Source: Clostridia bacterium
GTDB lineage: Bacteria > Bacillota > Clostridia > Oscillospirales > SIG627
Length of the DNA: 64,000 nucleotides
Assembly: GCA_017467865.1 (NCBI GenBank)
Contig: JAFUKG010000020.1
Location: 1 to 64,000 of the forward strand
Direction of reading: 5' to 3'
In this document: positions 38,216-47,116 of the stretch, one piece after another
How positions within the stretch are numbered: the stretch's first letter is position 1
Layout of the letters: the number at the start of each line of letters is the position of its first letter
Translations under genes and position numbers: made by a program
Notes under the pieces: model-generated
What the model was told of the DNA's origin: nothing
The model's database searches: none
Seen by the model: the letters and a program-made list of their open reading frames with translations, nothing else

Positions 38216-38821
38216 ATTAAAAACTATGACAACAATATATACAAAAAGAAGTTTTCAAGCTATAAAATAGCCCTCTTCTTTTTCTTTCTTGCCTTTTTAA
38301 TATCTCTTATTACAGGGTTTGTGCTGGGTCAGCGAGGCGTTTTCGACGTTTTACGGCTGAGGCTTTTCCCCCTTATTACCAAGGAGCTTGGTATTCACTT
38401 CAATTCATGGCTTCCCGTTTTCCTGCATCTTCTCTTCTTTCTGTCGGTCTTTGTATCGGGACCCACCATATACGCTCCCTTTTCATCACTTGTAACCCTT
38501 ATTCTTTTCGGCGTTGTGTTCGGCACAGCATCGGCAAGCCCCGACTTCAAAACCGCCGTTATCTCTCTTTTCTTCAACGCTGTGTCGGGGTATATCCTCT
38601 CGATTTACTCATCCTTTGCCACTCTGACCTCAATGAAGATTTTCACAGACACAAAAAGCTCTGACGAGCATATTTTCGAGGGCACACTTTTTCGTGCCGA
38701 AAATTTCAGAGGCATCTTCAACTTCCGATACGTGGGAAGCTACATATTGTTTTTTATATTTTTTTCTGCCTCTTCAACTCTTGTATTTATAGTTAAGAAT
38801 TACCTGTTGTCACTTCTTTAA
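38216..38821 (+). CDS. Membrane protein of unknown function, probable ATT start
   Basis: A GTG at 38321 is the first conventional start, but the frame is open back to a TAG at 38201 and the upstream stretch encodes a clear membrane helix (IALFFFFLAFLISLITGFVLG). An SD GGAGGGG sits seven bases before an ATT at 38216, so a 201-residue protein from a rare ATT codon is proposed. Further hydrophobic segments: LPVFLHLLFFLSVFVSG, FSSLVTLILFGVVFG, AVISLFFNAVSGYILSIY and ILFFIFFSASSTLVFIV. The topology is vaguely like SpoIIM, but no firm family match. It precedes the DUF624 gene by 11 bp. Confidence 0.55.
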   Translation: MKNYDNNIYKKKFSSYKIALFFFFLAFLISLITGFVLGQRGVFDVLRLRLFPLITKELGIHFNSWLPVFLHLLFFLSVFVSGPTIYAPFSSLVTLILFGVVFGTASASPDFKTAVISLFFNAVSGYILSIYSSFATLTSMKIFTDTKSSDEHIFEGTLFRAENFRGIFNFRYVGSYILFFIFFSASSTLVFIVKNYLLSLL

Positions 38822-38832
38822 AAGGAGAAAAA

Positions 38833-39804
38833 ATGAAAAAAGGATTTAAAATCGTTGATTATTCAAAGCCCGGAAAGGGCGTAAAAAAAGGTAGCGGTGC
38901 AAACTTTACCTTTATGGGATTTTTCAAGCTTTTGAAAAGAAAATTCTTCGACCTTTCAAAGGCAAATTTACTTTGGGTGGTTATGAATTTCCCTCTCTTC
39001 TTTGCTTTTGTTGCTTTGTCGGGAAATTTTGACATATATTTTTCAAGTCCCGCCGACCCTCTCTACCCCATTCTTCACGGCGTGGGACACTTTACTCAAA
39101 ACCCCGGCTTTATGGCGCTTTGGGGCGTGTCGGGTGCAAACACCGAAATGTCTTATGCAGGACCCGTGGCGTTGGTGCTATACGCTCTCACCGCCCTCGT
39201 TTTCCTCACCTTCGGCTTTGCTAACGCGGGGCTTGCGTACGTCATGAGAAACCACGCAAGAGAAGAGTACGTAGATATGCCCGCCGACTTCTTTATAACT
39301 ATTAAAAAGAACTTCTGGCAGGCACTTCTCCTTGGCATTCTCGACCTTATCATCTCCTTTGTAATCGTTTTTGCCCTTGTGTTTTACAGAACTCAGGCAA
39401 GCGTAAACTTTGCCTTCAGTATGGCGTTCTATTTCAGCATATTTCTTGCGGCTGTGTGGATAATGATGCGCTTTTATATGTATCAGCTTCTCGTCACCTT
39501 CAAGCTTTCTACCTTCAAGATAATCAAGAACTCCTTTATTTTCTCCCTTGTAGGACTGAAGAGAAATATCGTAGGACTAATAGGCATTGCTCTTGTTATA
39601 GCCTTGAACGTGCTCATCTACGCTTATTGGCTCCCTCTCGGAGGACTTCTCCCCTTCTTTATTACGGTAGCTCTTGTTTCATTCATCGGCACCTATGCCG
39701 CTTACCCCAATATCAAGAAAATAATGATTGACCCCTACTATAAATCAAGCGACCACGTAGACGACACCCCCAAAGAAGATTCTCTCTTCAAGGACGTAGG
39801 ATAA
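38833..39804 (+). CDS. DUF624 (YesL-type) membrane protein
   Basis: A 323-residue protein with a basic N-terminus, then FFKLLKRKFFDLSKANLLWVVMNFP, which is characteristic of DUF624 proteins, and about six membrane helices. RNHAREEYVDMPADFFITIKKN and IIKNSFIFSLVGLKRNI are also family-like. DUF624 genes often accompany carbohydrate ABC transporters; none is adjacent here. It is cotranscribed with the ATT-start membrane protein. Function unknown. AAGGAG precedes the start. Confidence 0.8.
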   Translation: MKKGFKIVDYSKPGKGVKKGSGANFTFMGFFKLLKRKFFDLSKANLLWVVMNFPLFFAFVALSGNFDIYFSSPADPLYPILHGVGHFTQNPGFMALWGVSGANTEMSYAGPVALVLYALTALVFLTFGFANAGLAYVMRNHAREEYVDMPADFFITIKKNFWQALLLGILDLIISFVIVFALVFYRTQASVNFAFSMAFYFSIFLAAVWIMMRFYMYQLLVTFKLSTFKIIKNSFIFSLVGLKRNIVGLIGIALVIALNVLIYAYWLPLGGLLPFFITVALVSFIGTYAAYPNIKKIMIDPYYKSSDHVDDTPKEDSLFKDVG

Positions 39805-39850
39805 GTGCAGTATGCATTCAGCATACTGCAAATGCAGAATGATGAATGAT
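39805..39850. repeat. Heptamer repeat with GCAGTATGC palindrome
   Basis: GCAGTATGCATTCAGCATAC, then GCAAATGCAGAATGATGAA. This is the left end of an intergenic repeat cluster; related heptamers reappear at 39958-39990 with a TTTTGC ATTCT GCAAAA palindrome. Confidence 0.55.
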
Positions 39851-39852
39851 GA

Positions 39853-39957
39853 TGTGCGGAGCTTTTTCTCGTGCGGAGCAAATTAGCGAAGCCTGAGAAA
39901 ATGCAAGCCATACAGGGAACGAAGGGTGAACAGTGTGTGAACCCGTAGTGAGTCGTA
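39853..39957. repeat. ~105-bp structured repeat, copy 1
   Basis: Variable stem TTTTCTC (39864-39870) / GAGAAAA (39895-39901) around a conserved inner loop (GAGCAAATTAGCGAAGCCT). It is followed by the conserved tail GCCATACAGGGAACGAAG and CCGTAGTGAGTCGTA. Confidence 0.65.
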
Positions 39958-40010
39958 ATTAAGGTAAATTTTGCATTCTGCAAAATTACTCAATGAATAT
40001 TAATTTTGAA

Positions 40011-40215
40011 GTATTTTTTCGCAAGACGAGTGCACACGACAAAGTCGAGGAAGGCTTACTTCTGTAAGTCGACGATGGCTTTGGAGTATGTGCGGGGAAT
40101 TTTCTCGTGCGAAGCGAATTAGCGTAGCCTGAGAAAATTCAAGCCATACAGTGAACGAAGGTGGAGCAATGTGCGACACCGTAGTGAGTCGTAGCGACGT
40201 ATTGCGAAAAAAGAC
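40011..40215. repeat. ~200-bp inverted-repeat (MITE-like) element
   Basis: GTATTTTTTCGCAAGACG (40011-40028) and, inverted, CGTATTGCGAAAAAAGAC (40198-40215) match at 16 of 18 positions. The interior contains structured repeat copy 2 and other GTCGA/CGAC motifs. No transposase and no clear target duplication. Confidence 0.5.
40090..40192. repeat. ~105-bp structured repeat, copy 2
   Basis: Variable 10-bp stem GAATTTTCTC (40097-40106) / GAGAAAATTC (40131-40140), inner loop GAAGCGAATTAGCGTAGCCT, tail GCCATACAGTGAACGAAGG, then GTGCGACACCGTAGTGAG. Confidence 0.7.
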
Positions 40216-40236
40216 AAAAAATTGAGAGGAAAAATT

Positions 40237-41139
40237 ATGGATAAATTAACTCCCCGTACAGCGTTTATAGCAATAATCGGATGCCCCAACGTTGGAAAGT
40301 CCACTCTTCTAAATCACATACTCGGCGAAAAGATTGCCGCAGTATCCAAGAAGCCACAGACTACCCGAACGAGAATAACAGGCATTCTCACCAAAGAGAA
40401 TACACAGTACGTTTTTCTTGACACCCCCGGTATGCACAAGCCCAAAACAAAGCTTGGCGACAATATGGTGAAAGCTATTTCCACGGCGGTGGGCGACGTT
40501 GATGCAGTGCTCTTTCTGACAGAGGCAAAGAATGAAATAACAGGTGTTGAGCGCACTATGCTTGAAAAGCTGACAAAGCAGGGATATCCCCTCTTACTTA
40601 TAGTAAACAAGTCGGACACAGCCAAGAAGGGAGACATTCTCACCACCATTGACCTCTTTACAAAGGAATTTAAATTTGAAGCGGTAGTGCCCATCAGTGC
40701 TATGACGGGAGACAACGTTGATAAAATATTCCTTGAGCTTGAGCCCTTTATCTCAGAGGGTGACTGGATGTTCCCCTCGGATATGATAACCGACCAGCCC
40801 GAGCGTGTTATTGCCGCTGAGGTTATAAGAGAAAAGATGCTCCGTCTCCTTGACGACGAGGTGCCTCACGGTACTGCGGTGGTCATTGAGGACTTTAAGG
40901 ATATAAGAGGGCATCTTATCGACATCCGTGCCGAAATATACTGTGAAAAGCCCGGTCATAAGGGAATAATTATCGGTAAGAACGGCGCCATGATGAAGAA
41001 GATAGGAAGCTACGCCCGTGAGGACCTTGAAGCCTTTTTCGGCACTAAGGTAAACCTTAATCTTTGGGTAAAGGTTAAGGAAAATTGGCGTGATTCTGTT
41101 GTAAGCATTACTAATTTCGGACTTAACTCCGATGTATAA
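40237..41139 (+). CDS. era: GTPase Era
   Basis: The 300-residue product starts at the ATG at 40237 after AGAGGAAA. G1 is GCPNVGKSTLLNHILG, G2 around KPQTTRTRITGI, G3 DTPGMH and G4 NKSD. The C-terminal KH domain ends with the family hallmark LWVKVKENWRDS. It binds 16S rRNA 3' end and assists small-subunit assembly. It overlaps recO by 8 bp. Confidence 0.95.
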   Translation: MDKLTPRTAFIAIIGCPNVGKSTLLNHILGEKIAAVSKKPQTTRTRITGILTKENTQYVFLDTPGMHKPKTKLGDNMVKAISTAVGDVDAVLFLTEAKNEITGVERTMLEKLTKQGYPLLLIVNKSDTAKKGDILTTIDLFTKEFKFEAVVPISAMTGDNVDKIFLELEPFISEGDWMFPSDMITDQPERVIAAEVIREKMLRLLDDEVPHGTAVVIEDFKDIRGHLIDIRAEIYCEKPGHKGIIIGKNGAMMKKIGSYAREDLEAFFGTKVNLNLWVKVKENWRDSVVSITNFGLNSDV

Positions 41140-41881
41140 AACAATCGAAGGTCTGGTACTCAGGCGCACTCGCTTTTCGGACAGCCACGCATACGTGAGG
41201 ATACTGACAAACGAGGGAATTATAACCTTTCTCGCTCACGGAATTATGAGTCCGAAAAACAAAAATTCAATTTCCTGCCAGCCCTATACCTATTCGGAAT
41301 TCGTGCTGAAGGTATCGGGAGAAAGCTGTTCTCTATCCTCTGCCACAACACTGAGGCATATGATAAAACAGGGTGTGGACTTTGAAAGGCTCTCGCTGTC
41401 AAATTACGTGGTGTCAATGGCTAATGATACTGCCTTTGACGTCACCGATGCCCCCGAAATACTTGCCCTTACCTGCACCGCGCTGAAGGTGATTGACTCC
41501 ACCGACACCCCCTCGGATATAATAAAGGCAGTGTTTGAATTAAGACTTATGGCAGGGCTTGGCTTTTTGCCCGACCTTGACGGCTGTCTTAAATGCGGTA
41601 AGAGTAACGGGGAGGGCTTTTTCCTCTTTGAAGAGGGCGGCTTTGTCTGTCAGGACTGTCACATTGACGAGACGAGAAGAGCGGTGAGAGTTGACGGAGA
41701 ACTGATGGGTGCTTTGAGGCTTTTGTTTGAGATGCCCTTAAAAAACGCCTTCGGTATCCGCTTTTCAGACCCCGTGAAGAAGAACGCCTTTATAACTCTT
41801 GCAGAGCGTTTTTCTCTTGAGCACCTTGACTGTGCCGGGGATGCTTTAAATTTCTATAAGGAAAATATTAAAAATTTTTAA
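41132..41881 (+). CDS. recO: DNA repair protein RecO
   Basis: A 249-residue protein. An N-terminal OB domain opens with TIEGLVLRRTRFSDSHAYVR. A zinc site CLKCGKS ... CQDC lies near residue 150, and the C-terminus is helical. RecO loads RecA on gapped DNA with RecR. It starts inside the era 3' end and is one base short of mutS2, giving a compact era-recO-mutS2 operon. Confidence 0.9.
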   Translation: MYKTIEGLVLRRTRFSDSHAYVRILTNEGIITFLAHGIMSPKNKNSISCQPYTYSEFVLKVSGESCSLSSATTLRHMIKQGVDFERLSLSNYVVSMANDTAFDVTDAPEILALTCTALKVIDSTDTPSDIIKAVFELRLMAGLGFLPDLDGCLKCGKSNGEGFFLFEEGGFVCQDCHIDETRRAVRVDGELMGALRLLFEMPLKNAFGIRFSDPVKKNAFITLAERFSLEHLDCAGDALNFYKENIKNF

Positions 41882-41882
41882 G

Positions 41883-44273
41883 ATGACTAATAACAAACAA
41901 AAAGAGGCGTTTTTACACGCCTCAACTACTCTCGAATACAATAAAATACTTGAAATGTGGGCTTCCCTCGCTCACGTAGAGGGAGCAAAGGAGAAAATTC
42001 TCTCCACCCTCCCCGAAACCGATATCACCCGAATAAAGAGATTGCTCCAAGAAACGAAGGAAGCGAAAAAGCTCTCTTCCCTTAAGGGATATCCCTCTTT
42101 TTACGGCGTGAAGAACATTGCCGACTCCTGCGACAGAGCAAAAAAGGGCGCAATGCTGACTATCCCCGAGCTTATAAACGTAGGTCAGCTTCTCTCAGCG
42201 GTAAAGACCCTTCGCGCCTTTGCACCTGCCGATGGAGATGAGAGTGTACTGCGTGAGCGTTTTTCTATGCTCCAGAGTGAGCGTACCCTTGACGAAGCGA
42301 TAAAGAACACCTTTATTTCGGATGAAGCCCTCTCAGACAATGCCTCCGACAAGCTTTACGAAATAAGGAGGAAGATAAGGTCGGCAGGCTCAAAGGTGAG
42401 AGACGCACTTCAAAAGTATATCACATCTCCCTCTTACACCAAATATCTTCAGGAAAACATCATCACCATGCGTAACTCCCGTTACGTGCTCTCGGTGAAA
42501 GCAGAGTGCAAGAACAACATAAAGGGGCTTGTCCACGACACCTCGGCGTCGGGCTCTACCGTCTTTATCGAGCCTAACTCGGTGGTAGAACTTAATAACG
42601 AAATAAGAGTCCTTGAGGGCGACGAGAAAAGAGAGATAGAGAGAATACTTTACACTCTTTCTTCCCTTGTAGCGGAAAAGAGCGAGGTGCTCATTCTCAA
42701 CTACGATATTCTCGTATCGCTGTCGGTCATCTTTTCAAGAGCAGAGCTTTCTGACCGTATGGACGGTGTTTCGCCTGCCATAACCGAAAAGGGAGAGATA
42801 AATCTTGTTAAGGCAAGACACCCTCTCATAGATAAAGAAAAGGTTGTGCCCATTGACATAAGAGTGGGAGGAAGCTTCGACACCCTTGTTATCACGGGTC
42901 CCAACACGGGCGGTAAAACCGTTTCTCTTAAAACCGTCGGACTCTTTACCATGATGGCACAGACGGGTCTTGAAATTCCCGCCGACGATACCTCATCGGT
43001 AAGAGTGTTTGAAAACGTTCTCTCGGATATAGGTGACGAGCAGTCCATTGAGCAGTCTCTTTCCACCTTCTCCTCCCATATGGTAAATATAGTAAAGATG
43101 CTTGAAAATGTATCGGACAAAAGCCTTGTGCTCTTCGACGAGCTTGGAGCAGGCACCGACCCCGTTGAGGGTGCGGCTCTTGCCGAGGCAATTTTAGAGC
43201 ACGTGAAGGACAAGGGCGCTGTGACGGTTGCCACCACCCACTATGCCGAGCTTAAGGCTTACGCCATTGACCGAGACAGAGTAAGAAACGGCGCCTGCGA
43301 ATTTGACGTCAATACCCTTCGTCCCACCTACCGTCTTATTATAGGTGCCCCCGGACGCTCCAACGCCTTTCTCATATCCGAAAAGCTTGGCCTTGACAAG
43401 AGAATAATAGAAGGCGCCAAGAGTAAGGTTGCAAGCGAGAATAAGGAGTTTGAAAACGTGGTGGAAAAGCTTGACGAGGCGAGAATTGAAGCCGAAAAGT
43501 CAAGACGTGACGCCGATAGAATAAAAAAAGAGCTTAAGGAAAAGCTTGAAAGTGCCACGTTAGAGCGCGAAAAGCTTCTTGAATCAGCAAGAGTTGAGCT
43601 TGATAGAGCTCGAACCGAAGCGACAAGAATACTGCAGTCTGCCCGAAGCTCTGCCGACTACGTTTTTCAGGAGCTTGACCGACTTAAAAAGGAAAAGGAC
43701 AAGCTTGCGTTCCGCGAAGAATACGAAAAGTCTCGTGCGGAGCTCAGAGCCCGTCTTAAAGCAGGCGAAAAGTCAGCCGATATAACGATAGAAATAGAAG
43801 AGGATGAAGCCGAGCTTCCCCGTGAGCTTGTGGTGGGAGATATCGTTCTCATTACAACTATCGGTAAAGAGGGCAAGGTTGAGAGAATTCAAGGTGACAG
43901 CATCACCGTGAAAACCGAAAAGTTCTCCATGAAGGTTCAAAAGAAGTCTCTCAGACTTCTGACCGAATTAAAGAAGCTTGAAAATAAGGGTAAGGCAAAG
44001 AAGAGCGCCACCTACTCTCCCCGCCCCGACGTAAAGGCGGAAATCGACCTGAGAGGTATGACGGGAGACGACGCTTGGTTTATGGTAGATAAGTATCTCG
44101 ACGATGCCAAGCGCGGCGGACTTTCCTCTGTCACCCTCATTCACGGTAAGGGCACAGGTGCCCTTCGTGCCGCTCTTTGGCGATACCTCAAAAGCGATAA
44201 GCGTGTATCAAATTTCCACGTAGGCGCCTACGGCGAAGGTGACTTCGGAGTAACTGTCGTAGAAATAAAATAA
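41883..44273 (+). CDS. mutS2: MutS2 ATPase/endonuclease
   Basis: A 796-residue protein. Walker A is ITGPNTGGKTVSLKTVG, the ABC signature region QSLSTFSSHM, Walker B LVLFDELGAGTDPVEGAAL and the His switch VATTHYAELKAYA. A long coiled coil follows (residues ~515-620). The C-terminal SMR nuclease domain begins with EIDLRGMTGDDAW and contains LIHGKGTGALR. It acts in anti-recombination and on collided ribosomes. A terminator follows at once. Confidence 0.95.
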   Translation: MTNNKQKEAFLHASTTLEYNKILEMWASLAHVEGAKEKILSTLPETDITRIKRLLQETKEAKKLSSLKGYPSFYGVKNIADSCDRAKKGAMLTIPELINVGQLLSAVKTLRAFAPADGDESVLRERFSMLQSERTLDEAIKNTFISDEALSDNASDKLYEIRRKIRSAGSKVRDALQKYITSPSYTKYLQENIITMRNSRYVLSVKAECKNNIKGLVHDTSASGSTVFIEPNSVVELNNEIRVLEGDEKREIERILYTLSSLVAEKSEVLILNYDILVSLSVIFSRAELSDRMDGVSPAITEKGEINLVKARHPLIDKEKVVPIDIRVGGSFDTLVITGPNTGGKTVSLKTVGLFTMMAQTGLEIPADDTSSVRVFENVLSDIGDEQSIEQSLSTFSSHMVNIVKMLENVSDKSLVLFDELGAGTDPVEGAALAEAILEHVKDKGAVTVATTHYAELKAYAIDRDRVRNGACEFDVNTLRPTYRLIIGAPGRSNAFLISEKLGLDKRIIEGAKSKVASENKEFENVVEKLDEARIEAEKSRRDADRIKKELKEKLESATLEREKLLESARVELDRARTEATRILQSARSSADYVFQELDRLKKEKDKLAFREEYEKSRAELRARLKAGEKSADITIEIEEDEAELPRELVVGDIVLITTIGKEGKVERIQGDSITVKTEKFSMKVQKKSLRLLTELKKLENKGKAKKSATYSPRPDVKAEIDLRGMTGDDAWFMVDKYLDDAKRGGLSSVTLIHGKGTGALRAALWRYLKSDKRVSNFHVGAYGEGDFGVTVVEIK

Positions 44274-44274
44274 T

Positions 44275-44299
44275 GAAGGGAGCCCCAAGGCTCCCTTCA
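44275..44299 (+). terminator. Terminator after mutS2
   Basis: GAAGGGAGCC / GGCTCCCTTC with loop CCAA, starting at the stop codon. Confidence 0.65.
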
Positions 44300-44316
44300 A
44301 ATGCAGAATGCAGATG
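44300..44316. repeat. Heptamer repeat, left part
   Basis: ATGCAGAATGCAGATG, immediately before structured repeat copy 3; the heptamer family resumes after it at 44419. Confidence 0.5.
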
Positions 44317-44418
44317 AGCGGGTTACTTTTGCGGTGGAGCGAATTAGCGTAACCTGCAAAAGTAAAAGCCATACAGTGAACGAAGGTGGAGCAGTGTGCG
44401 ACACCGAAGTGAGTCGTA
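44317..44418. repeat. ~105-bp structured repeat, copy 3
   Basis: Variable 10-bp stem TTACTTTTGC (44323-44332) / GCAAAAGTAA (44356-44365), different in sequence from copies 1 and 2 but equally paired. Inner loop GGAGCGAATTAGCGTAACCT, tail GCCATACAGTGAACGAAGG, then GTGCGACACCGAAGTGAG. Confidence 0.7.
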
Positions 44419-44526
44419 ATGCAGAATTAAGGTAAATTTGCTTTCAGCAAATTATAATTAATTGTAAATTTCGGCTTCGCCGAAATTGTCCTTACTTATT
44501 CACTTTTCACTATTACCTATTACCTA
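44419..44526. repeat. Heptamer/palindrome repeat
   Basis: ATGCAGAATTAAGG, then palindromes AATTTGC TTTCA GCAAATT and AATTTCGG CTTCG CCGAAATT, then TCACTTTTCACTATTACC. Confidence 0.55.
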
Positions 44527-44531
44527 AAAAA

Positions 44532-44556
44532 GGTCACATCAAAATGATGTGACCCT
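44532..44556 (-). terminator. Terminator of the SLH phosphoesterase gene
   Basis: GGTCACATC / GATGTGACC with loop AAAAT; A/T runs on both sides. Confidence 0.75.
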
Positions 44557-44560
44557 TTTG

Positions 44561-46936
44561 TTATTTGTGTTTTCCAAAAGCAAGACACTTGAGACCTATA
44601 CTTGAATTTGTAGAGTTCTTCTTGAACTTAATGATAAAGTCTCCTGCCTCTTTTACTTCAATGTCGGCGCATATTACGTCCTGATAATCGCTTATGCCGT
44701 CGGTGGAAATGGCAATCTTTTTATCATCAACGATTTCAACTTGCTTTGTGATAACCTCACGGCTCTCGTCATTTTCAACTACCTCGCCGTACTCAACCTC
44801 GTAAACCGACATTCTCAGCTCTGCATCGGAACCGCTTGCCACAAGATAAATTCTGTAAGTGCCAGGCTTATCTGCATAAACCGAATATGACATTGTACCG
44901 CCTCTGCTTGCGGCAACCTGAATATAGTCGTCATAGGCTGTGTACTTGAAGCTTGTCTCTGCTTCGTAAACACTATACTCTCTTGTGCTTGCGTCATCCA
45001 GCTCTACTTCTTCAAACTCGGGCTTTAAAGTTTCAAAGTCGAAAACAAGCTTTGACGTGCCCTCGATATACCACATATTAACGGGAGTGATAGTAACTCG
45101 GTAGCCCGTGCCGGGAGTAAGGCCGGTAAAGGTATAACCTTTTCTTTCCTTCTGACTCTTCAGGAAGTAGTCGCTTATAACCTTATGTGTTATAGTCTCA
45201 CCTGTGGACTTATTGTAAAGCTCAATCTTGTAGTATCCTACAAAGTTGTCCTCACCCTCGGCACCGGGGGTTGCAACGGGGTAGATTATAGTGGCTCTCT
45301 TTTCCTTGAGCATACTTGTTGTAACCTCAGAGCCCTCAGCAAAGTAAGGCATAACGCTCTTTGCCTTTCTCTCGTCGTAGGTGTACTTATAAACGTTTTC
45401 GGTGTCAACGAAGGTCTTTTTGCTCTCGGCTACCATTGCGGGAATATCAAGCACCCAATCGCCTGCCTCAAGGTAGGTGGGATTGGTACTGCTGACGTAG
45501 AAACGCTTTAAGGTAACAACGTTGGTCTCGCTGTTTACTTTTATCATATATCCCTGGTTAGCCATTGTAGTATGTCTTTCGGTAGCATAGGGGTTGGAAA
45601 TGGGGTTACCGCTCATTATAGAGCTTGTATAAATGAAGGTTGCGCCGCCGGGAACCTGATAGATAGAACGGGGGTCTGCGGTTGGATAATGGTTGTGTCC
45701 GCTTATAACTACAAGTCTGGGCTCGGACGTTACAAACTTTTCAAATTCCTCGGAATATCTCTTAGCAGTTGAAGTACCGTAAAGAGTGTTGTCAACGGGG
45801 TGGTGAAGAAGAAGGAAAACGGGCTTATCGGTACCGTCCTTCAAGGCTTCCTTTACGTTATCGAATACAAACTGCTCCTGCGCGGCAGAAAGCTCGCCCA
45901 TGTATGTATCGGGACCTGCGGCAATGAAGTGATAGCCCTCAAGCACTGTGTGATACTCGGGATTCTGACCTACTTCCTCGATAAACACCTTCTTTGAAAG
46001 GTCACAAACATCCTTTGCTTTTGCGTTTAAGGGGAACTCGTGGTTACCCATAGCAAAAACAAGCTTACCCTCGTTTTTAATCTTTGTATAATCCTTGTTG
46101 GAGTTTATCATAGAATAGTAGTCTGCCGAGGGAATGTCATCATTATTTGCATAGTAAACGATGTCACCTATAAGCAAAAGTCCGTCAAGGTCAGCGCCGT
46201 CACGTGAAAGCTTCATAACGCTGTTCATAGCGGAAGTAAATGCTACTTTTGCATTGTGAGTGTCAGAGAAAACACCGAAGGTAGCAATTGTCTCGTCGTC
46301 TCCCGTAGTAAATTCTACTCTCTTGTCGGCGTTCATCATTCGGGAAACAATGGCAGCGACCTCGCATCTCTTGATGTTGGAATCGGGAGTGCAGTTATGC
46401 TCTGCGTCAACGCCTGCAAGAATACCTGCTCTGTAAAGCTTATATACCGCCTCGGCGTATTCCTTATCGGAAGATACGTCGGGGATACTGTCCATGGGTA
46501 CGCTGTTAATCTTTTTCAGTGCCTCATCGGGAAGAGCCTTGGCGAATATCTCCATATAACCTGCTCTTGTTACAAGGTCACTGTAGTTATATTCCTTTGT
46601 TATAATTTCTTTTTCAACACAGTAGTCAACAAAGGTCTGATACCAAGGAGTGCCGTTCTGAAGAGTTACCTCTCCTGTGGTATAGAGCTCGTGCATACAA
46701 GCCGCAAGCTTCACCGCCTCGGCATAGGTCATATTATCGTTAGGCAAGAAGGTGTCAGTACTGTTCTTTCCGTTGATAAGACCCAGCTCGTTTGCGCTCT
46801 TTACGTCGGCGTAAAACCAATCGGTCTCTGTTACGTCACGGAAAACCTTCCATTCGCCCTCTCTTCTGTCTGCAGATACAAATAAAATCTGAAAACAAAA
46901 AAGAAGAACTAAAAGACAAACTAAAATCTTTTTCAT
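44561..46936 (-). CDS. SLH-anchored secreted metallophosphoesterase
   Basis: The 791-residue product starts at the ATG at 46936 (GGAGGATAT before it); an earlier in-frame start is rejected. Signal peptide, then three SLH modules (FRDVTETDWFYADVKSANEL; GTPWYQTFVDYCVEKEII; AEAVYKLYRAGILAGVD) for attachment to the cell wall. From ~250 a calcineurin-like domain: GVFSDTHN, LLLIGDIVYY, AMGNHEFP, LLLHHPVDN and ISGHNHYP supply the two-metal site. A fibronectin-like and a C-terminal CBM-like domain follow (TREYSVYEAETSF; GTYRIYLVASGSD). It probably hydrolyses phosphoesters or nucleotides at the cell surface. Confidence 0.88.
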   Translation of the reverse strand: MKKILVCLLVLLFCFQILFVSADRREGEWKVFRDVTETDWFYADVKSANELGLINGKNSTDTFLPNDNMTYAEAVKLAACMHELYTTGEVTLQNGTPWYQTFVDYCVEKEIITKEYNYSDLVTRAGYMEIFAKALPDEALKKINSVPMDSIPDVSSDKEYAEAVYKLYRAGILAGVDAEHNCTPDSNIKRCEVAAIVSRMMNADKRVEFTTGDDETIATFGVFSDTHNAKVAFTSAMNSVMKLSRDGADLDGLLLIGDIVYYANNDDIPSADYYSMINSNKDYTKIKNEGKLVFAMGNHEFPLNAKAKDVCDLSKKVFIEEVGQNPEYHTVLEGYHFIAAGPDTYMGELSAAQEQFVFDNVKEALKDGTDKPVFLLLHHPVDNTLYGTSTAKRYSEEFEKFVTSEPRLVVISGHNHYPTADPRSIYQVPGGATFIYTSSIMSGNPISNPYATERHTTMANQGYMIKVNSETNVVTLKRFYVSSTNPTYLEAGDWVLDIPAMVAESKKTFVDTENVYKYTYDERKAKSVMPYFAEGSEVTTSMLKEKRATIIYPVATPGAEGEDNFVGYYKIELYNKSTGETITHKVISDYFLKSQKERKGYTFTGLTPGTGYRVTITPVNMWYIEGTSKLVFDFETLKPEFEEVELDDASTREYSVYEAETSFKYTAYDDYIQVAASRGGTMSYSVYADKPGTYRIYLVASGSDAELRMSVYEVEYGEVVENDESREVITKQVEIVDDKKIAISTDGISDYQDVICADIEVKEAGDFIIKFKKNSTNSSIGLKCLAFGKHK

Positions 46937-46966
46937 TTTTATATCCTCCAAAAAATCATTACCCCA

Positions 46967-46995
46967 ATTATACACTATAAAATTTGCGTTGTAAA
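46967..46995 (-). promoter_or_regulatory. Promoter of the SLH phosphoesterase gene
   Basis: The minus-strand -35 TTTACA (46990-46995) and -10 TATAAT (46967-46972) have a 17-bp spacer. Confidence 0.65.
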
Positions 46996-47034
46996 GAAGT
47001 ATGCTAAAAATCTTCGCATTAAATTTTTGCATTA

Positions 47035-47112
47035 AATCAATGAAGATTTTGCATAAAGCAAAATCAACGTTAATTATTCAATATTCATTTTTCATCATTC
47101 AATATTCATTTG
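47035..47112. repeat. Heptamer/palindrome repeat
   Basis: GAAGATTTTGC, ATAAA, GCAAAATCAACG palindrome followed by TTATTCAATATTCATT, TTTCATCATTCAATATTC. Confidence 0.55.
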
Positions 47113-47116
47113 CCGA

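Noticed and set aside
38216-38821. SpoIIM identity for the ATT-start membrane protein
   Set aside because: Only the general topology and sporulation context agree; no diagnostic residues were found.
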